From positions 124,001-188,000 of the forward strand of contig DAOSDL010000001.1 of the NCBI GenBank assembly GCA_035362335.1: a stretch of 64,000 bases of DNA, written 5' to 3'. Each line of letters begins with the position of its first letter. Within the stretch, counting starts at the first letter, position 1. Source of the stretch: JAOSJT01 sp035362335. GTDB taxonomy: Bacteria > Bacteroidota > Ignavibacteria > SZUA-365. Below are positions 25,767-34,882 of this stretch, one piece after another. The position numbers and the translations under genes are program-made. A model generated the notes under the pieces. The model did not search any database and had not been told where the DNA came from. It saw nothing but the letters and a program-made list of their open reading frames with translations.

Positions 25767-26573
25767 ATGAAAACCCTGCTCATCAGCGCCCTCGTTCTTG
25801 CCTTCTGCGCACTGCCTTCACTCGCGCAGAAAAAAGCCGCCACCGAAAGTACCCGCCCCACCGTGTTGATGAAAACCGAACTCGGGGATATCACCATCGA
25901 GATGTGGCCCGACATTGCGCCGAAAACCGTGGAGAATTTCGTTTCCCTCGCCGACGGTGAGAAGGAATGGCTGGATCCCTCGTCGCAGAAAATGGTGAAG
26001 CGTCCGTTTTACGATGGGCTGACCTTCCACCGCGTCATTGATGATTTCATGATTCAGGGCGGTTGCCCCCGAGGCGACGGACGTGGCGGTCCCGGCTTCG
26101 CATTCGAAGACGAATGCTTCGAGAAGGGCGAGGAACTGAAAGGTGCCATCGACAGCGAGGAAAAGGCCATACAGGTGTATCAGAACGTCTTGCAGCCCTA
26201 CTTCCAGCGTTCGAGCGCCGAACCCGATTCGGAACTCGTGCGCATCGTCAATGCCTGCTCCGAGCAGCAAAGCGGTCGTCCGCTGATGGTGAATACGGTG
26301 GAGTGGTACAAGGAAAAAACCGGCACCACCGCGGCTGTGTACGGACAGGGCAAGCTCAAGGCCAAAGTGGCCTACGGCACCCTGTGCATGGCCAATTCCG
26401 GTCCCAACACCAATGGCTCGCAGTTCTTTATCGTCACCAAGAAAGCCGGCTGCGATTGGCTCGACGGCAAGCACACGGTGTTCGGCAAGGTGATCAAAGG
26501 TATGGAAGTGGTGCACGCCATCGAGAAAAAGGGCAACGGTGTGAAAATCCTTTCCGTGCGCGGCAAGTCCTGA
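25767..26573 (+). CDS. Exported cyclophilin-type peptidyl-prolyl isomerase
   Basis: A 268-residue protein with a signal peptide (MKTLLISALVLAFCALPSLA then QKK) and AAGGAG before the ATG. The cyclophilin fold is clear: TELGDITIEMWPDIAPKTVE, FYDGLTFHRVIDDFMIQGGC, AYGTLCMANSGPNTNGSQFF IVTKK and LDGKHTVFGKVIKGMEVVHA. The catalytic Arg is in FHRVI. About 65 extra residues (ELKGAIDSEEKAIQVYQNVL to VEWYKEKTGTTAAVYGQGKL) split the domain before the GTLCMAN strand. It should help fold secreted or outer-membrane proteins in the periplasm. It is followed by a strong terminator. Confidence 0.92.
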   Translation: MKTLLISALVLAFCALPSLAQKKAATESTRPTVLMKTELGDITIEMWPDIAPKTVENFVSLADGEKEWLDPSSQKMVKRPFYDGLTFHRVIDDFMIQGGCPRGDGRGGPGFAFEDECFEKGEELKGAIDSEEKAIQVYQNVLQPYFQRSSAEPDSELVRIVNACSEQQSGRPLMVNTVEWYKEKTGTTAAVYGQGKLKAKVAYGTLCMANSGPNTNGSQFFIVTKKAGCDWLDGKHTVFGKVIKGMEVVHAIEKKGNGVKILSVRGKS

Positions 26574-26591
26574 CTTCGAATTCCGAAGCAT

Positions 26592-26625
26592 AAAAAAACG
26601 TCCCGCACTTGGCGGGACGTTTTTT
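26592..26625. terminator. Bidirectional rho-independent terminator
   Basis: A 9-bp stem ACGTCCCGC/GCGGGACGT (26598-26606 and 26612-26620) with an A7 run before and T run after. It serves the cyclophilin gene on the plus strand and the small gene at 26642-26833 on the minus strand. Confidence 0.9.
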
Positions 26626-26641
26626 CTTTAGGCGGGAAAAC

Positions 26642-26833
26642 CTACAAACCGATACGACGTAACAGCGTGTCTTCGTCGGCCTGCCGAAGGGAGAAGTTCC
26701 TCGATCGCGCCATCAGGATGGTGTCCATTTGCTTGTCGCGCTGGGGGCGCGGTTTGTCCTGATGCACTTTGTTGATCAATGCCACGGCGTGAACGGTAAA
26801 ACTCTCCGATAACGGTAACGGCATTTTTTTCAT
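26642..26833 (-). CDS. Small hypothetical protein (63 aa)
   Basis: A 63-residue protein, MKKMPLPLSESFTVHAVALI onward, ending LLRRIGL; basic, with no signal peptide or membrane span. Its reality is supported by three signals rather than by homology: GGAG 7-8 nt before the ATG, a promoter TTGAGT-17-TATTAT at 26875-26903 and a terminator directly downstream. No family is recognised. The middle (NKVHQDKPRPQRDKQMDTIL) is hydrophilic and may be disordered or nucleic-acid binding. Confidence 0.6.
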   Translation of the reverse strand: MKKMPLPLSESFTVHAVALINKVHQDKPRPQRDKQMDTILMARSRNFSLRQADEDTLLRRIGL

Positions 26834-26874
26834 AGAGGTCTCCACTGTGGAACATCGGCGAAACACAAGGGCCA

Positions 26875-26903
26875 ATAATAGCCCAAGAACGGCAAAGACT
26901 CAA
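26875..26903 (-). promoter_or_regulatory. Promoter of the 63-aa gene
   Basis: On the minus strand TTGAGT (26903-26898) and TATTAT (26880-26875) are separated by exactly 17 bp, with about 35 nt to the start codon. Confidence 0.55.
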
Positions 26904-26992
26904 CCCATTGCTCCGTGCATGGATTTTTTTTCGACCTTTTTTTGAAAAATGCTGGAAAACAGGCGCCATTCGCGCAGTTATGTGCCAAGGGC

Positions 26993-27022
26993 AAAAAAAA
27001 GGCCACTTCTCGCGAAGCGGCC
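26993..27022 (-). terminator. rpoD terminator
   Basis: On the minus strand a GGCCGCTTC/GAAGTGGCC stem with loop GCGA is followed by T8. It begins about 22 nt after the rpoD stop. Confidence 0.88.
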
Positions 27023-27044
27023 TACAATGTTGCCGAAATCCGGA

Positions 27045-27908
27045 TCAGCCGAGATAGGAGCGCAGTTGCTTGCTGCGCGAAGCATGCCGCAGACGGCGGA
27101 TGGCCTTTTCCTTAATCTGTCGCACGCGCTCGCGCGTGAGGTTGAACTTCTCACCGATTTCCTCGAGCGTCAGCGAATGCTCGCGGTCCAAACCAAAGTA
27201 CAGACGGATCACCTCGGCCTCGCGTTCGCTGAGCGTGGCGAGCGCGCGGCGCACTTCCACCTTGAGGGACTCGGTCATCAGCGTGTTGTCGGGATGCGGC
27301 TGGCGGTCGTCCTGAATCACATCCAGCAGACGGTTGTCCTCGCCCTGGGCGAACGGTGCGTCCACCGAAATATGGCGGCCCGAAATCTTCAGTGTGTCGG
27401 CCACCTCGAACAATGTCATGTCCAGCTCTTCCGCGAGTTCGCTGGCGCTGGGCTCGCGCTCGTAGCTCTGCTCGAGTTCGCTGAACTTCTTGCCGATCTT
27501 GTTCAGCGCGCCGACGCGGTTGAGCGGCAGACGCACGATGCGCGACTGCTCGGCCAGCGCCTGGAGAATGGACTGGCGAATCCACCACACGGCGTAGGAA
27601 ATGAACTTGAAGCCACGCGTTTCGTCGAAACGCTTGGCGGCCTTGATCAAACCGAGATTGCCCTCGTTGATCAAATCTCCGAGAGACAACCCTTGATTCT
27701 GGTACTGCTTCGCAACAGACACCACAAAGCGCAGGTTGGCTTTGGTCAATTTTTCCAATGCCCCCTGCGATCCGGGACCGCTGGCCTTGATTTTCTTGGC
27801 AAGCTCTATTTCCTCGTCAGGAGTCAGCAAATCAACCTTGCCGATCTCCTGCAGGTACTTGTCCAGGGATTGGCTTTCCCGGTTGGTATACTGTTTCGAA
27901 ATCCTCAC
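27045..27908 (-). CDS. rpoD: Primary sigma factor RpoD (sigma-70 family)
   Basis: A 287-residue sigma factor of the short Bacteroidota/Chlorobi type, lacking region 1.1. I choose the GTG at 27908, giving MRISKQYTNRESQSLDKYLQ as in homologues, because AAGGTG lies 5 nt before it; a TTG at 27935 is less likely. Region 1.2 is RESQSLDKYLQEIGKVDLLT, region 2 includes NLRFVVSVAKQYQNQGLSLG and FKFISYAVWWIRQSI, region 3 RLPLNRVGALNKIG, and region 4.2 LTLEEIGEKFNLTRERVRQI. It directs core RNA polymerase to housekeeping promoters, presumably the TTGnnn/TAnnnT elements in this window. Confidence 0.95.
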   Translation of the reverse strand: MRISKQYTNRESQSLDKYLQEIGKVDLLTPDEEIELAKKIKASGPGSQGALEKLTKANLRFVVSVAKQYQNQGLSLGDLINEGNLGLIKAAKRFDETRGFKFISYAVWWIRQSILQALAEQSRIVRLPLNRVGALNKIGKKFSELEQSYEREPSASELAEELDMTLFEVADTLKISGRHISVDAPFAQGEDNRLLDVIQDDRQPHPDNTLMTESLKVEVRRALATLSEREAEVIRLYFGLDREHSLTLEEIGEKFNLTRERVRQIKEKAIRRLRHASRSKQLRSYLG

Positions 27909-28111
27909 GCTTTCACCTTGCGCTGATGATGACAATCTGTGATGCGGCGCTGTGTCGCTGCCGGCGCATCCGAGGGGATAACACCGTGGACACGCGAAAC
28001 GTTACAACAAATCCTTGCACCGGGGAATTCCGTGACCGTAAAAGCCGTGTCCGGAGCAACGCGAACGCCACCTGCTCTCCACGGCGGAAAGTGCCGAAAA
28101 GAGCAAGATTG

Positions 28112-28140
28112 AATATGCAACCGGAGTCAGACAATTTCAA
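28112..28140 (-). promoter_or_regulatory. Candidate rpoD promoter
   Basis: On the minus strand TTGAAA, 17 bp, CATATT. It would give an unusually long leader of about 200 nt. The 27909-28203 gap holds no gene. Confidence 0.4.
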
Positions 28141-28203
28141 GAGCAGGAACAGCACCCACTGGCGGCCCGCTGCACATCGTAGCGACAGGCAGAGCCGAGT
28201 ACG

Positions 28204-30063
28204 CTATACCACTTTCACGCAGTTGCCACCGTCCGACACCGCGCGATCCAGCGCCTGACGGGCGAGGCGCAGCAATCCTTCGGTATCCGTACCCTGCGAG
28301 ATCGTGCAGCCGGCAATGCTGACGGAAAGCGAATACGTGACATTGCCGCGCGAGTGCACGCTGCCGGCGATGTGCTTGCGAATTTTCTCGCCGCGCAAGT
28401 AGGCGTCCTCGGGTGAGGAATGGAGCAGCAGCACGCCAAAGGACGAGGTATCGAAGCGGCCCACGAGGTCGAAGGGGCGGAGGTGCTCGCGCAGTGCCTC
28501 GCCGATGCGGCGCAACGCGGTTTCGAGTTCGTTCTTGCCGTGACGCTGCACGAGGTCGTCGGGATTGTCGAGGGCGACAATGAACAGCACATTGCTGCCG
28601 CCCACCGCGGTGACGCGCTCCTGCTCCTCCTTGAGGCGTTGCAGCAGCAGGGTGCGGCTCGCCACCTGCGTACTTTCGTCGATGAGCAAATGGTTGCGCG
28701 TCACTTCGCGCAGACGGGCGATTTCCAGTGCCGCCGTGCTGGCCGAGGCGATGCGCTGAAGAATGCGCAAATCCTGTGCGGCGTACTGATGGTTTTCACG
28801 ATATTCCACAACAAGCAGGCCGTACCACGCGCTGGCGCTCGCCATGGGAATGGCGCAAATTTGTCCGCTGGAATTGATCACTTCCTTTTCGTGAAAACGG
28901 TAGTCGGGATTGCCCGGAGCGGGCAGAATGACGCCTTCCGGATGCTCGAGCGCGGCGCGAAGCACCGAATGCTCCAGACCGACGGTCACGCCTTCGTTGA
29001 TGTAGGGAAGATTCGCGGCCTTGGACATGCTGCGCACCACCGCCCACACCTGTCGGTCGGGATGATGCAAAATGACGGCCACGTAGTCCCAATCCATAAT
29101 CTCCGTCACTGCCTGCGCCGCGGCAGAAGCGATACCGTGGGAATCCTGCGTAGTGCCGAGGGATTTGCGCAAACGGTCGAGTACGCCCAGCATGCGCGAA
29201 TCGGCGGCGAGATCGTATTTCTGATTGTAGCTGTTGAGCAGCAGGGCAATAAGCGAGGATACGCGACCTATCGCCGCAACGCTTTCGAGTCCGAAGGCGT
29301 CGGGGGCTTTGCTGTCGGCCATGAGCACGGCAATGAGTTCGTCGCCGAAAAACAGTGGCACACCCACAATGGAGCGTATACCCTCGGCCGCATCGTAATA
29401 GATCGCCACATCGCCTTCGCTGGCCTGCGAAATCTCGGCCACAATCTCGGGCTTTCCATTCAGCGCGATGCGGCTCAGCAAATCCGCTCCGATGCTCATG
29501 CGCCGGGCCGTGGTGAAATTCCTGCTATCCGTCACGAACTCGCCAATGATGATCTGCTCGCGATCCATGTTGATCCAGAACAGTCCCACAGTGTTGGCCA
29601 GCACGTGCTCCTTGAGCACTTGCAGCAAGCGATTCGTGAGAAAGTCGAATTCCGCGCGGGGATCGTCGGTGGGCAGCCCGTCGTCGGGAAGGCGGTACAG
29701 CTCGGGGGGAATGCTGTCCTCCGGTGCGAACGCATCGAGCGCGGGAAGTTCGGCCTGCGCTTCCTGCGCGCCGATGGCCGCTTCGTCGGCCCGCTGGGCC
29801 GTGTCGCGCGCTCCGCCTTCACGTGTCGCCGTCTCGCGCCTCGCCGCCTCGCGCCGGGGTGCGGGAGCCGCCTCGGCGGTGTCGCCGCCCGCTTCGTCCT
29901 CGCCTGCGGCGAGACTGCTGGAAAGCAGTTGATACAGCAGCACGGCCCCGGTGACGAAGATGACACCGGAGATGATTCGGATGTACAGCGGCTCGTCGAA
30001 ATAAATGAACACAGCCGCTGCCGCAAGCATGACTGCTCCGATGCCAATGGTCGCTTTGTTCAC
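28204..30063 (-). CDS. Membrane GAF-domain protein with degenerate GGDEF domain
   Basis: A 619-residue protein beginning at a GTG, with two N-terminal membrane spans (IGIGAVMLAAAAVFIYF and IISGVIFVTGAVLLYQLL). An Ala/Glu/Arg-rich linker (about residues 55-105) leads to two GAF-like sensor domains (VGLFWINMDREQIIIGEFVT; MDWDYVAVILHHPDRQVWAV). The C-terminal domain is laid out like a diguanylate cyclase, but the active-site GGDEF is replaced by FDTSSF in DLVGRFDTSSFGVLLLHSSP. It therefore probably lacks cyclase activity. It may sense a ligand and act by protein contact. A promoter lies at 30109-30137. Confidence 0.82.
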   Translation of the reverse strand: MNKATIGIGAVMLAAAAVFIYFDEPLYIRIISGVIFVTGAVLLYQLLSSSLAAGEDEAGGDTAEAAPAPRREAARRETATREGGARDTAQRADEAAIGAQEAQAELPALDAFAPEDSIPPELYRLPDDGLPTDDPRAEFDFLTNRLLQVLKEHVLANTVGLFWINMDREQIIIGEFVTDSRNFTTARRMSIGADLLSRIALNGKPEIVAEISQASEGDVAIYYDAAEGIRSIVGVPLFFGDELIAVLMADSKAPDAFGLESVAAIGRVSSLIALLLNSYNQKYDLAADSRMLGVLDRLRKSLGTTQDSHGIASAAAQAVTEIMDWDYVAVILHHPDRQVWAVVRSMSKAANLPYINEGVTVGLEHSVLRAALEHPEGVILPAPGNPDYRFHEKEVINSSGQICAIPMASASAWYGLLVVEYRENHQYAAQDLRILQRIASASTAALEIARLREVTRNHLLIDESTQVASRTLLLQRLKEEQERVTAVGGSNVLFIVALDNPDDLVQRHGKNELETALRRIGEALREHLRPFDLVGRFDTSSFGVLLLHSSPEDAYLRGEKIRKHIAGSVHSRGNVTYSLSVSIAGCTISQGTDTEGLLRLARQALDRAVSDGGNCVKVV

Positions 30064-30108
30064 CGCAGGGATGCTACCGGATAGTGTGACGGATGCAGGG
30101 TGATGCGT

Positions 30109-30137
30109 AAGGTACGCCGATCACGGGGAAAAGGCAA
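30109..30137 (-). promoter_or_regulatory. Promoter of the GAF/GGDEF gene
   Basis: On the minus strand TTGCCT, exactly 17 bp, TACCTT, about 45 nt before the GTG at 30063. Confidence 0.5.
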
Positions 30138-30165
30138 GATAGCAGAGCGGACTCTCTCCAATCGA

Positions 30166-31008
30166 TCAATCCTCGTCGCGCATGTAATTGATGCCATGAA
30201 CGATATCGCTCTCCAGAATTTCCTCCATGCCGAGTTTGCGGCGCAGCAGGCGAATCTGCACACGGAGCAGGGCCATGCGTGGAGCGAGCGTGTCGTCCGG
30301 AGGCTGTGCGGCGTAGCGCTGTTCCGCCAGAGCGTACATGTCTTTCTCGATTTCCGCCAGCACCAGCGCGTCCACGCCGCTGTCGTCGTTGAGCGCTTCC
30401 TCTTCTGATGGCGCGGTATCGGTTTCACTGCGGGTGACGGAGTCGCGCACGGCTTTCAACGCGTCGATGCGCTGCTGAATGGGTTCGGCCTGGGCAAAGC
30501 CGTAAAGCACGGCGAGGCGCAAGGCGTCTTCCGCTTCCTCGAGGCGGCCGAACAGGGCGAGGGTGATGGCGAGATTCGCGTGCGCCACCGGATGCGCTGG
30601 CGCAAGCTCGATCGCTGTACGCAGATACTCGAGTGCATTCCCGGGGTCGCCCAGTTTCAGGGATATTGATCCCATGTTGATGAACAATTCGGCGTTGTCG
30701 GGTTGCAGGCGTGCGGCCTGCTCGAAGGCCCGTCGCGCGTCCTCGTGCCGTTGCAGGGAGCTGCAGATCAGGCCCACACTGTTCCAAGCCGCTGCCGAAT
30801 GCTCATTGAAATCCAGGATTTCCTTGAGCGCGGCCAAGGCCTCGGCGGTGTTGCCCATGGCTTCAAAGGCCTCCGCGAGTTCGTGCAGTACTGCCTCTCG
30901 TCGCTCCGAGGTTGTGGCGTGGGATAATGCTTCACGAAACGATGCGATGGCGTCGTCGTGACGTCCGTCGGCCATCGCAGCACGTGCGCGCTCCAGTATC
31001 ATGTCCAT
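30166..31008 (-). CDS. Tetratricopeptide repeat protein
   Basis: A 280-residue cytoplasmic protein, no signal peptide. Residues 1-180 contain about five TPR units (RHDDAIASFREALSHATTSE; AWNSVGLICSSLQRHEDARR; PDNAELFINMGSISLKLGDP; PVAHANLAITLALFGRLEEA). An acidic linker (about 190-220) leads to a C-terminal helical part (LAPRMALLRVQIRLLRRKLG MEEILESD). TPRs build protein-protein scaffolds; the partner is unknown. It is divergent from the pullulanase gene. Confidence 0.85.
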   Translation of the reverse strand: MDMILERARAAMADGRHDDAIASFREALSHATTSERREAVLHELAEAFEAMGNTAEALAALKEILDFNEHSAAAWNSVGLICSSLQRHEDARRAFEQAARLQPDNAELFINMGSISLKLGDPGNALEYLRTAIELAPAHPVAHANLAITLALFGRLEEAEDALRLAVLYGFAQAEPIQQRIDALKAVRDSVTRSETDTAPSEEEALNDDSGVDALVLAEIEKDMYALAEQRYAAQPPDDTLAPRMALLRVQIRLLRRKLGMEEILESDIVHGINYMRDED

Positions 31009-31179
31009 GTGTTGCGTACCCTCCTGTGCATCGGCGAAATATACGCCAGCGCGCGTTCCGCCACCAATGCGCCGAAGGGGAGTACGATTGCGCGGAAATG
31101 CAGTGGGAAAACGCCGCGCTTCCCTCGCTTTTCTCGTCCTGCGGGTCTTATATTTCGGGGGCACAATCATGGTGAAGCA

Positions 31180-33873
31180 ATGAGCTTGAGCGCACTGCCG
31201 CACGCAGTACTGTACATCTGCATGCTTGTGGTGACAGGCGGGATATCCGCGCAACAGTACACGTCCGCCGAACGCCTCCAGGGCTACGCGCTCCGAGGCG
31301 ACACCGCGGTGTTCCTTTTCGACGAGGCGCTGTACGACGTGCGGCCCGCCCGCGTGCTGCTCGAAGGTGGCATGCGCGGCTGGCAGCATGATATGGACGA
31401 TGCCGCCTGGGCGCTGGCGAAATCCGCAGCGACCCGCGTGTGGGAATTGCGCAAGACTGGGGCGAAGGGCTTCGTGAATGCGCGTTTCAAATATCGCGTC
31501 GACGCGGGCGAGTGGATGAATCCGCCGGCCTCGGCGCCCAATGTGGATGCGGGCAATCTCGTGTTCGAACCCTCGGCGCCAGCCCCGGAATTTCGCGCGG
31601 AGATCGTGGCAGCGCGGCATATCCGATTTTATGTGCTTCGTGGCGACGCCACGCCGTCTCTCGATCCCGCCCACTATCGCCTGCGCCGCGCCGACGGTAC
31701 ACCGGTGCCCATTGCATCGGTGTTCTGGACCGGTTCGCGCATGCTGCAGTTGTATCCGGCCGAGGATCTCGATATACGCCGCGTGTACTATCTGATCGTG
31801 GAAGGGCATGCGGGCGAATACCTGTGCTCTTTCGATGGGTGGATGCGCCATTGTTACACTGATGCGAAACTTGGCGCACACTACGAGTCCGCGCGCGATG
31901 CCACGACCTTCCGCGTCATGGCTCCGCGGGCCGACAGCGTGGCGCTGTATCTGTACCGGGGGAATCGCGACGCGGTGCACGAACGGAGGGTGCCGCTTGT
32001 GCGGCGTTCGGATGGCGCGTGGGAAGTCGCACTGCCGGGCAAGCTCGAAGGGTGGTGGTATGACTTCACCGTGCATGGTCCGCCCGATCCCGGGAATGAA
32101 TTTTACGAGCAAACGCCGGTGCATATCAGTGATCCCTGGGCCACGGTGAGCGACGACAGCTTCGGACGCAGCCGCGTGCGCGCCCTGCCCTCGCCGCCGC
32201 AGCCTGTACGCGGTGGTAGACCACGCATGGAGGATGTGGTGGCCTACGAGGTGCATGTCGAGGACTTCACCCTTGCACTTCATAGTCTGCCCGAGGAGGA
32301 GCGTGGCAGCTTCGCGGGCTTTTATCGCACGGGTCTGCGCAATTCGCGTGGCGACGCCATCGGCTTCGATTATCTCGCTGCGCTGGGCATCAACGTGGTG
32401 CACCTGCTGCCGGTGCAGGAGTATCTGCATTACCCCGACGAGGAATGGCGCAGGGCGTTTGCCAACGATGTCTTCATGCGCGAGCAGATGGTGGACAGCA
32501 GCAATTACCAATGGGGCTATCGCACTTCGCATGCCATGGCGTTGGAGTCGCGCTATCGAAAGAAGGGTGCGGAACATGGCTCGCAGAACGAGGATTTCCG
32601 CGATCTCGTTGCGGCCTTTCACGAGCGCGGCATCGCTGTAATCGTGGATCTCGTGTTCAATCACACCGCGGAGCGCATGGACGCGCGCGAGATGTTTTTT
32701 CACTTCCGCGTGCTCGACAGGCATCTCTGGTATCGCACGAACAACGAGGCGCAATTCATCGGCGAATACGGCACCGAAACCAAGTCCGAAGACCGTCCCA
32801 TGACCGCACGCTGGATTTACGACCAATGCGAAATGCTCGTGCGGGACTACGGTGTGGATGGCTTCCGCATCGATCTTGCCGGGCTCACCGACAAGCAAAC
32901 CCTCGCCGAATTGCGCCGTCGACTCGGTCCCGACATCATCATCTACGGCGAACCCTGGATCGCTTCGTCCGATCCCGATTACGAGGCCAATCCCGACTGG
33001 AACTGGTACAAGGTGGATGCGCCGATCACCTATTTTCAGGACGACACGCGCAATGCCCTGTGCGGTCCGCCCGATTCCCCGCGCGACAAAAACAAGGATC
33101 GCGGCTACGCCGGTGGCAATGGCAACCGTGATGCTGCCAAGCGCGCCATCGCCAACAGCTTCGAGGAAGAACACACGCCCAATCACGGCATAAACTACCT
33201 CGACATTCACGACAACTGGGCATTGGCGGACCGCTTCGCCACAAGGGATTGGAATGGACTGCTCGGCGTGGAGGAGGGCCCGTACCGCATTGCCGCGGCG
33301 CTGCTGCTCACCTCGCTCGGTCCCGTGGTCCTTCATGGCGGCACGGAGTTCATGCGCAGCAAAGCCGCCTCGCCCTTGGTGAACATCGTGGCGCGGACGG
33401 AAACCGGGCCGATTTACATTCATGGCAAGCGCGACACCTACAACCTTCGCCGGCCTAACCTGTTTCTCTGGGAGACGTTGAGCCTCGACACCGCCGATGG
33501 TGCCGCATGCAATTATCGCGAGATGGCGGCCTATTGGAAGGGCCTGCTCGCACTGCGCAACAGCGCGCACGGCAAGGTGTTTCGCGTGGGACATCGGGTG
33601 CCGGACTCCTACATTCGTTGGATAGAGCCCGAGGACCCGATGTTGCTCGGGTATGTGGTGAATGAAACGGTCTGTGTGCTCGTCAACACGTCCGCACGCG
33701 ATTGGCGTGTCCCGCGACGCCAGCTCCCCGAGGGCAGCTGGGACCTCGTGGTCCGCGATGCGCGAGCCGGGATCGTGCCCATTGTGGGTTTTCCCGAATC
33801 GGTATTGAGTGAGACCACAACCGATGTGACCGTGCCCGCCCACGGCGTGCGCATCTGGGTGCGACGGCAATGA
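31180..33873 (+). CDS. Secreted pullulanase-type GH13 alpha-glucan debranching enzyme
   Basis: An 897-residue protein with a signal peptide (LYICMLVVTGGISAQ). Beta-sandwich N-terminal modules precede a GH13 barrel. The type I pullulanase signature NYQWGY (YNWGY in most) starts at Asn442. Conserved region I is IVDLVFNHT, region II GFRIDLAG with nucleophile Asp565, region III IIYGEPWI with acid/base Glu591, and region IV YLDIHDN with Asp678. It should cut alpha-1,6 links in starch or glycogen-type glucans outside the inner membrane. No T9SS sorting domain is seen; the protein ends in a beta domain (VPAHGVRIWVRRQ), so periplasmic location is plausible. TATATT at 31149 is a possible -10. Confidence 0.92.
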   Translation: MSLSALPHAVLYICMLVVTGGISAQQYTSAERLQGYALRGDTAVFLFDEALYDVRPARVLLEGGMRGWQHDMDDAAWALAKSAATRVWELRKTGAKGFVNARFKYRVDAGEWMNPPASAPNVDAGNLVFEPSAPAPEFRAEIVAARHIRFYVLRGDATPSLDPAHYRLRRADGTPVPIASVFWTGSRMLQLYPAEDLDIRRVYYLIVEGHAGEYLCSFDGWMRHCYTDAKLGAHYESARDATTFRVMAPRADSVALYLYRGNRDAVHERRVPLVRRSDGAWEVALPGKLEGWWYDFTVHGPPDPGNEFYEQTPVHISDPWATVSDDSFGRSRVRALPSPPQPVRGGRPRMEDVVAYEVHVEDFTLALHSLPEEERGSFAGFYRTGLRNSRGDAIGFDYLAALGINVVHLLPVQEYLHYPDEEWRRAFANDVFMREQMVDSSNYQWGYRTSHAMALESRYRKKGAEHGSQNEDFRDLVAAFHERGIAVIVDLVFNHTAERMDAREMFFHFRVLDRHLWYRTNNEAQFIGEYGTETKSEDRPMTARWIYDQCEMLVRDYGVDGFRIDLAGLTDKQTLAELRRRLGPDIIIYGEPWIASSDPDYEANPDWNWYKVDAPITYFQDDTRNALCGPPDSPRDKNKDRGYAGGNGNRDAAKRAIANSFEEEHTPNHGINYLDIHDNWALADRFATRDWNGLLGVEEGPYRIAAALLLTSLGPVVLHGGTEFMRSKAASPLVNIVARTETGPIYIHGKRDTYNLRRPNLFLWETLSLDTADGAACNYREMAAYWKGLLALRNSAHGKVFRVGHRVPDSYIRWIEPEDPMLLGYVVNETVCVLVNTSARDWRVPRRQLPEGSWDLVVRDARAGIVPIVGFPESVLSETTTDVTVPAHGVRIWVRRQ

Positions 33874-33926
33874 CCCCATGAGCAAGCGCGCGGCAGCGAA
33901 TCTCTCTCCATTAACGCACGTGATTT

Positions 33927-33932
33927 TACCAT
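33927..33932 (+). promoter_or_regulatory. Candidate -10 element before the Usp gene
   Basis: TACCAT, followed by TG, 20 nt before the ATG at 33952; no good -35 at 17 bp. Confidence 0.3.
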
Positions 33933-33951
33933 TGCATACACAGGAGGCAGC

Positions 33952-34788
33952 ATGAGCAAGCGTATCGTCGTTGGACTCGATGGTTCACCGTACGCCAACA
34001 GCGCCGTGAACATGGCTATTCGGCGCGCGAAGCTGTACGAAGGAACCCTGATCGGTGTGGCGGTCATCGACCGGCCGAACATCGAACAGCTGGCCATGGG
34101 TGCGCAGCCCGGAGCGTTCCAGATGTCGGAGCATGCCGTGTCCACCATGCTCAATCAGGCCAAGGATCATGCCGAAGCACTGATTGCGCAATTCCGCATG
34201 ACCTGCGATCTCGCCGGTGTTCCGCACGAGGACATCATTTACACGGGCATCCCTTTCGAGGGCCTGCTCGACGAAGGAAAAACCGCCGACATGATCATCA
34301 CCGGTGTGCGCACCTTTTTCCATTATCCCACGCACGAAGGACCGGGCGACACGCTGGAAATGCTGCTGAAGGATCCGGTGTGTCCCGTGCTGGCCGTGCC
34401 GGATACGCAAGACCTTCCCCGCAACGTCATCATCGCCTACGACGGCTCGTTGGGCGCCGCGCGGGCGCTGCAGGCCTATGCGCATGTCACGCCGGACATT
34501 CCCAGTGATTATCCGGTGACCCTGCTCTGTGTGGCGATGGATTACGACAAGCAGAAATACAACCTCGAGAAGGCCGTAAAATTCCTCCATTCCCACGGCA
34601 TCGAGGCGCGTATCATGCTGCGTGCGGGCAAGGCCGATGCGGCGATCATGCAGGTGGTGAAGGAGCTGTATCCGGCTCTGGTGATTCTCGGTCGTCCCAT
34701 CCGGCGCGGACTTGCGGAGTATCTCTTCGGCTCAACCGCCCGCACCGTGATCGAGGATGGCAGCGTGCCGGTGTTCGTATTTCACTGA
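33952..34788 (+). CDS. Tandem universal stress protein (UspA)
   Basis: A 278-residue protein with AGGAGG before the ATG and two Usp domains. The first starts MSKRIVVGLDGSPYANSAVN, the second at about residue 160 with NVIIAYDGSLGAARALQAYA. The second keeps the ATP-binding pattern G-x2-G-x9-G(S/T), seen in LGRPIRRGLAEYLFGSTART. It is a cytoplasmic stress protein; tandem Usp proteins are thought to sense ATP/ADP under energy or oxidative stress. It is convergent with comF. Confidence 0.92.
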   Translation: MSKRIVVGLDGSPYANSAVNMAIRRAKLYEGTLIGVAVIDRPNIEQLAMGAQPGAFQMSEHAVSTMLNQAKDHAEALIAQFRMTCDLAGVPHEDIIYTGIPFEGLLDEGKTADMIITGVRTFFHYPTHEGPGDTLEMLLKDPVCPVLAVPDTQDLPRNVIIAYDGSLGAARALQAYAHVTPDIPSDYPVTLLCVAMDYDKQKYNLEKAVKFLHSHGIEARIMLRAGKADAAIMQVVKELYPALVILGRPIRRGLAEYLFGSTARTVIEDGSVPVFVFH

Positions 34789-34882
34789 CAGAGCTTGAAC
34801 CGGCAACGTGCGGGAGGCACTGCTCCGTGTCTCTCATGCCACAACCGGATCTCGGGAACCGCTGCACGATGAGCGCGGGGGG

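Noticed and set aside
30166..33885. Open frame of 1239 codons on the minus strand across the pullulanase gene
   Set aside because: The part beyond 31008 is a shadow of the pullulanase coding strand, with no family match; only the TPR part at 30166-31008 is real.
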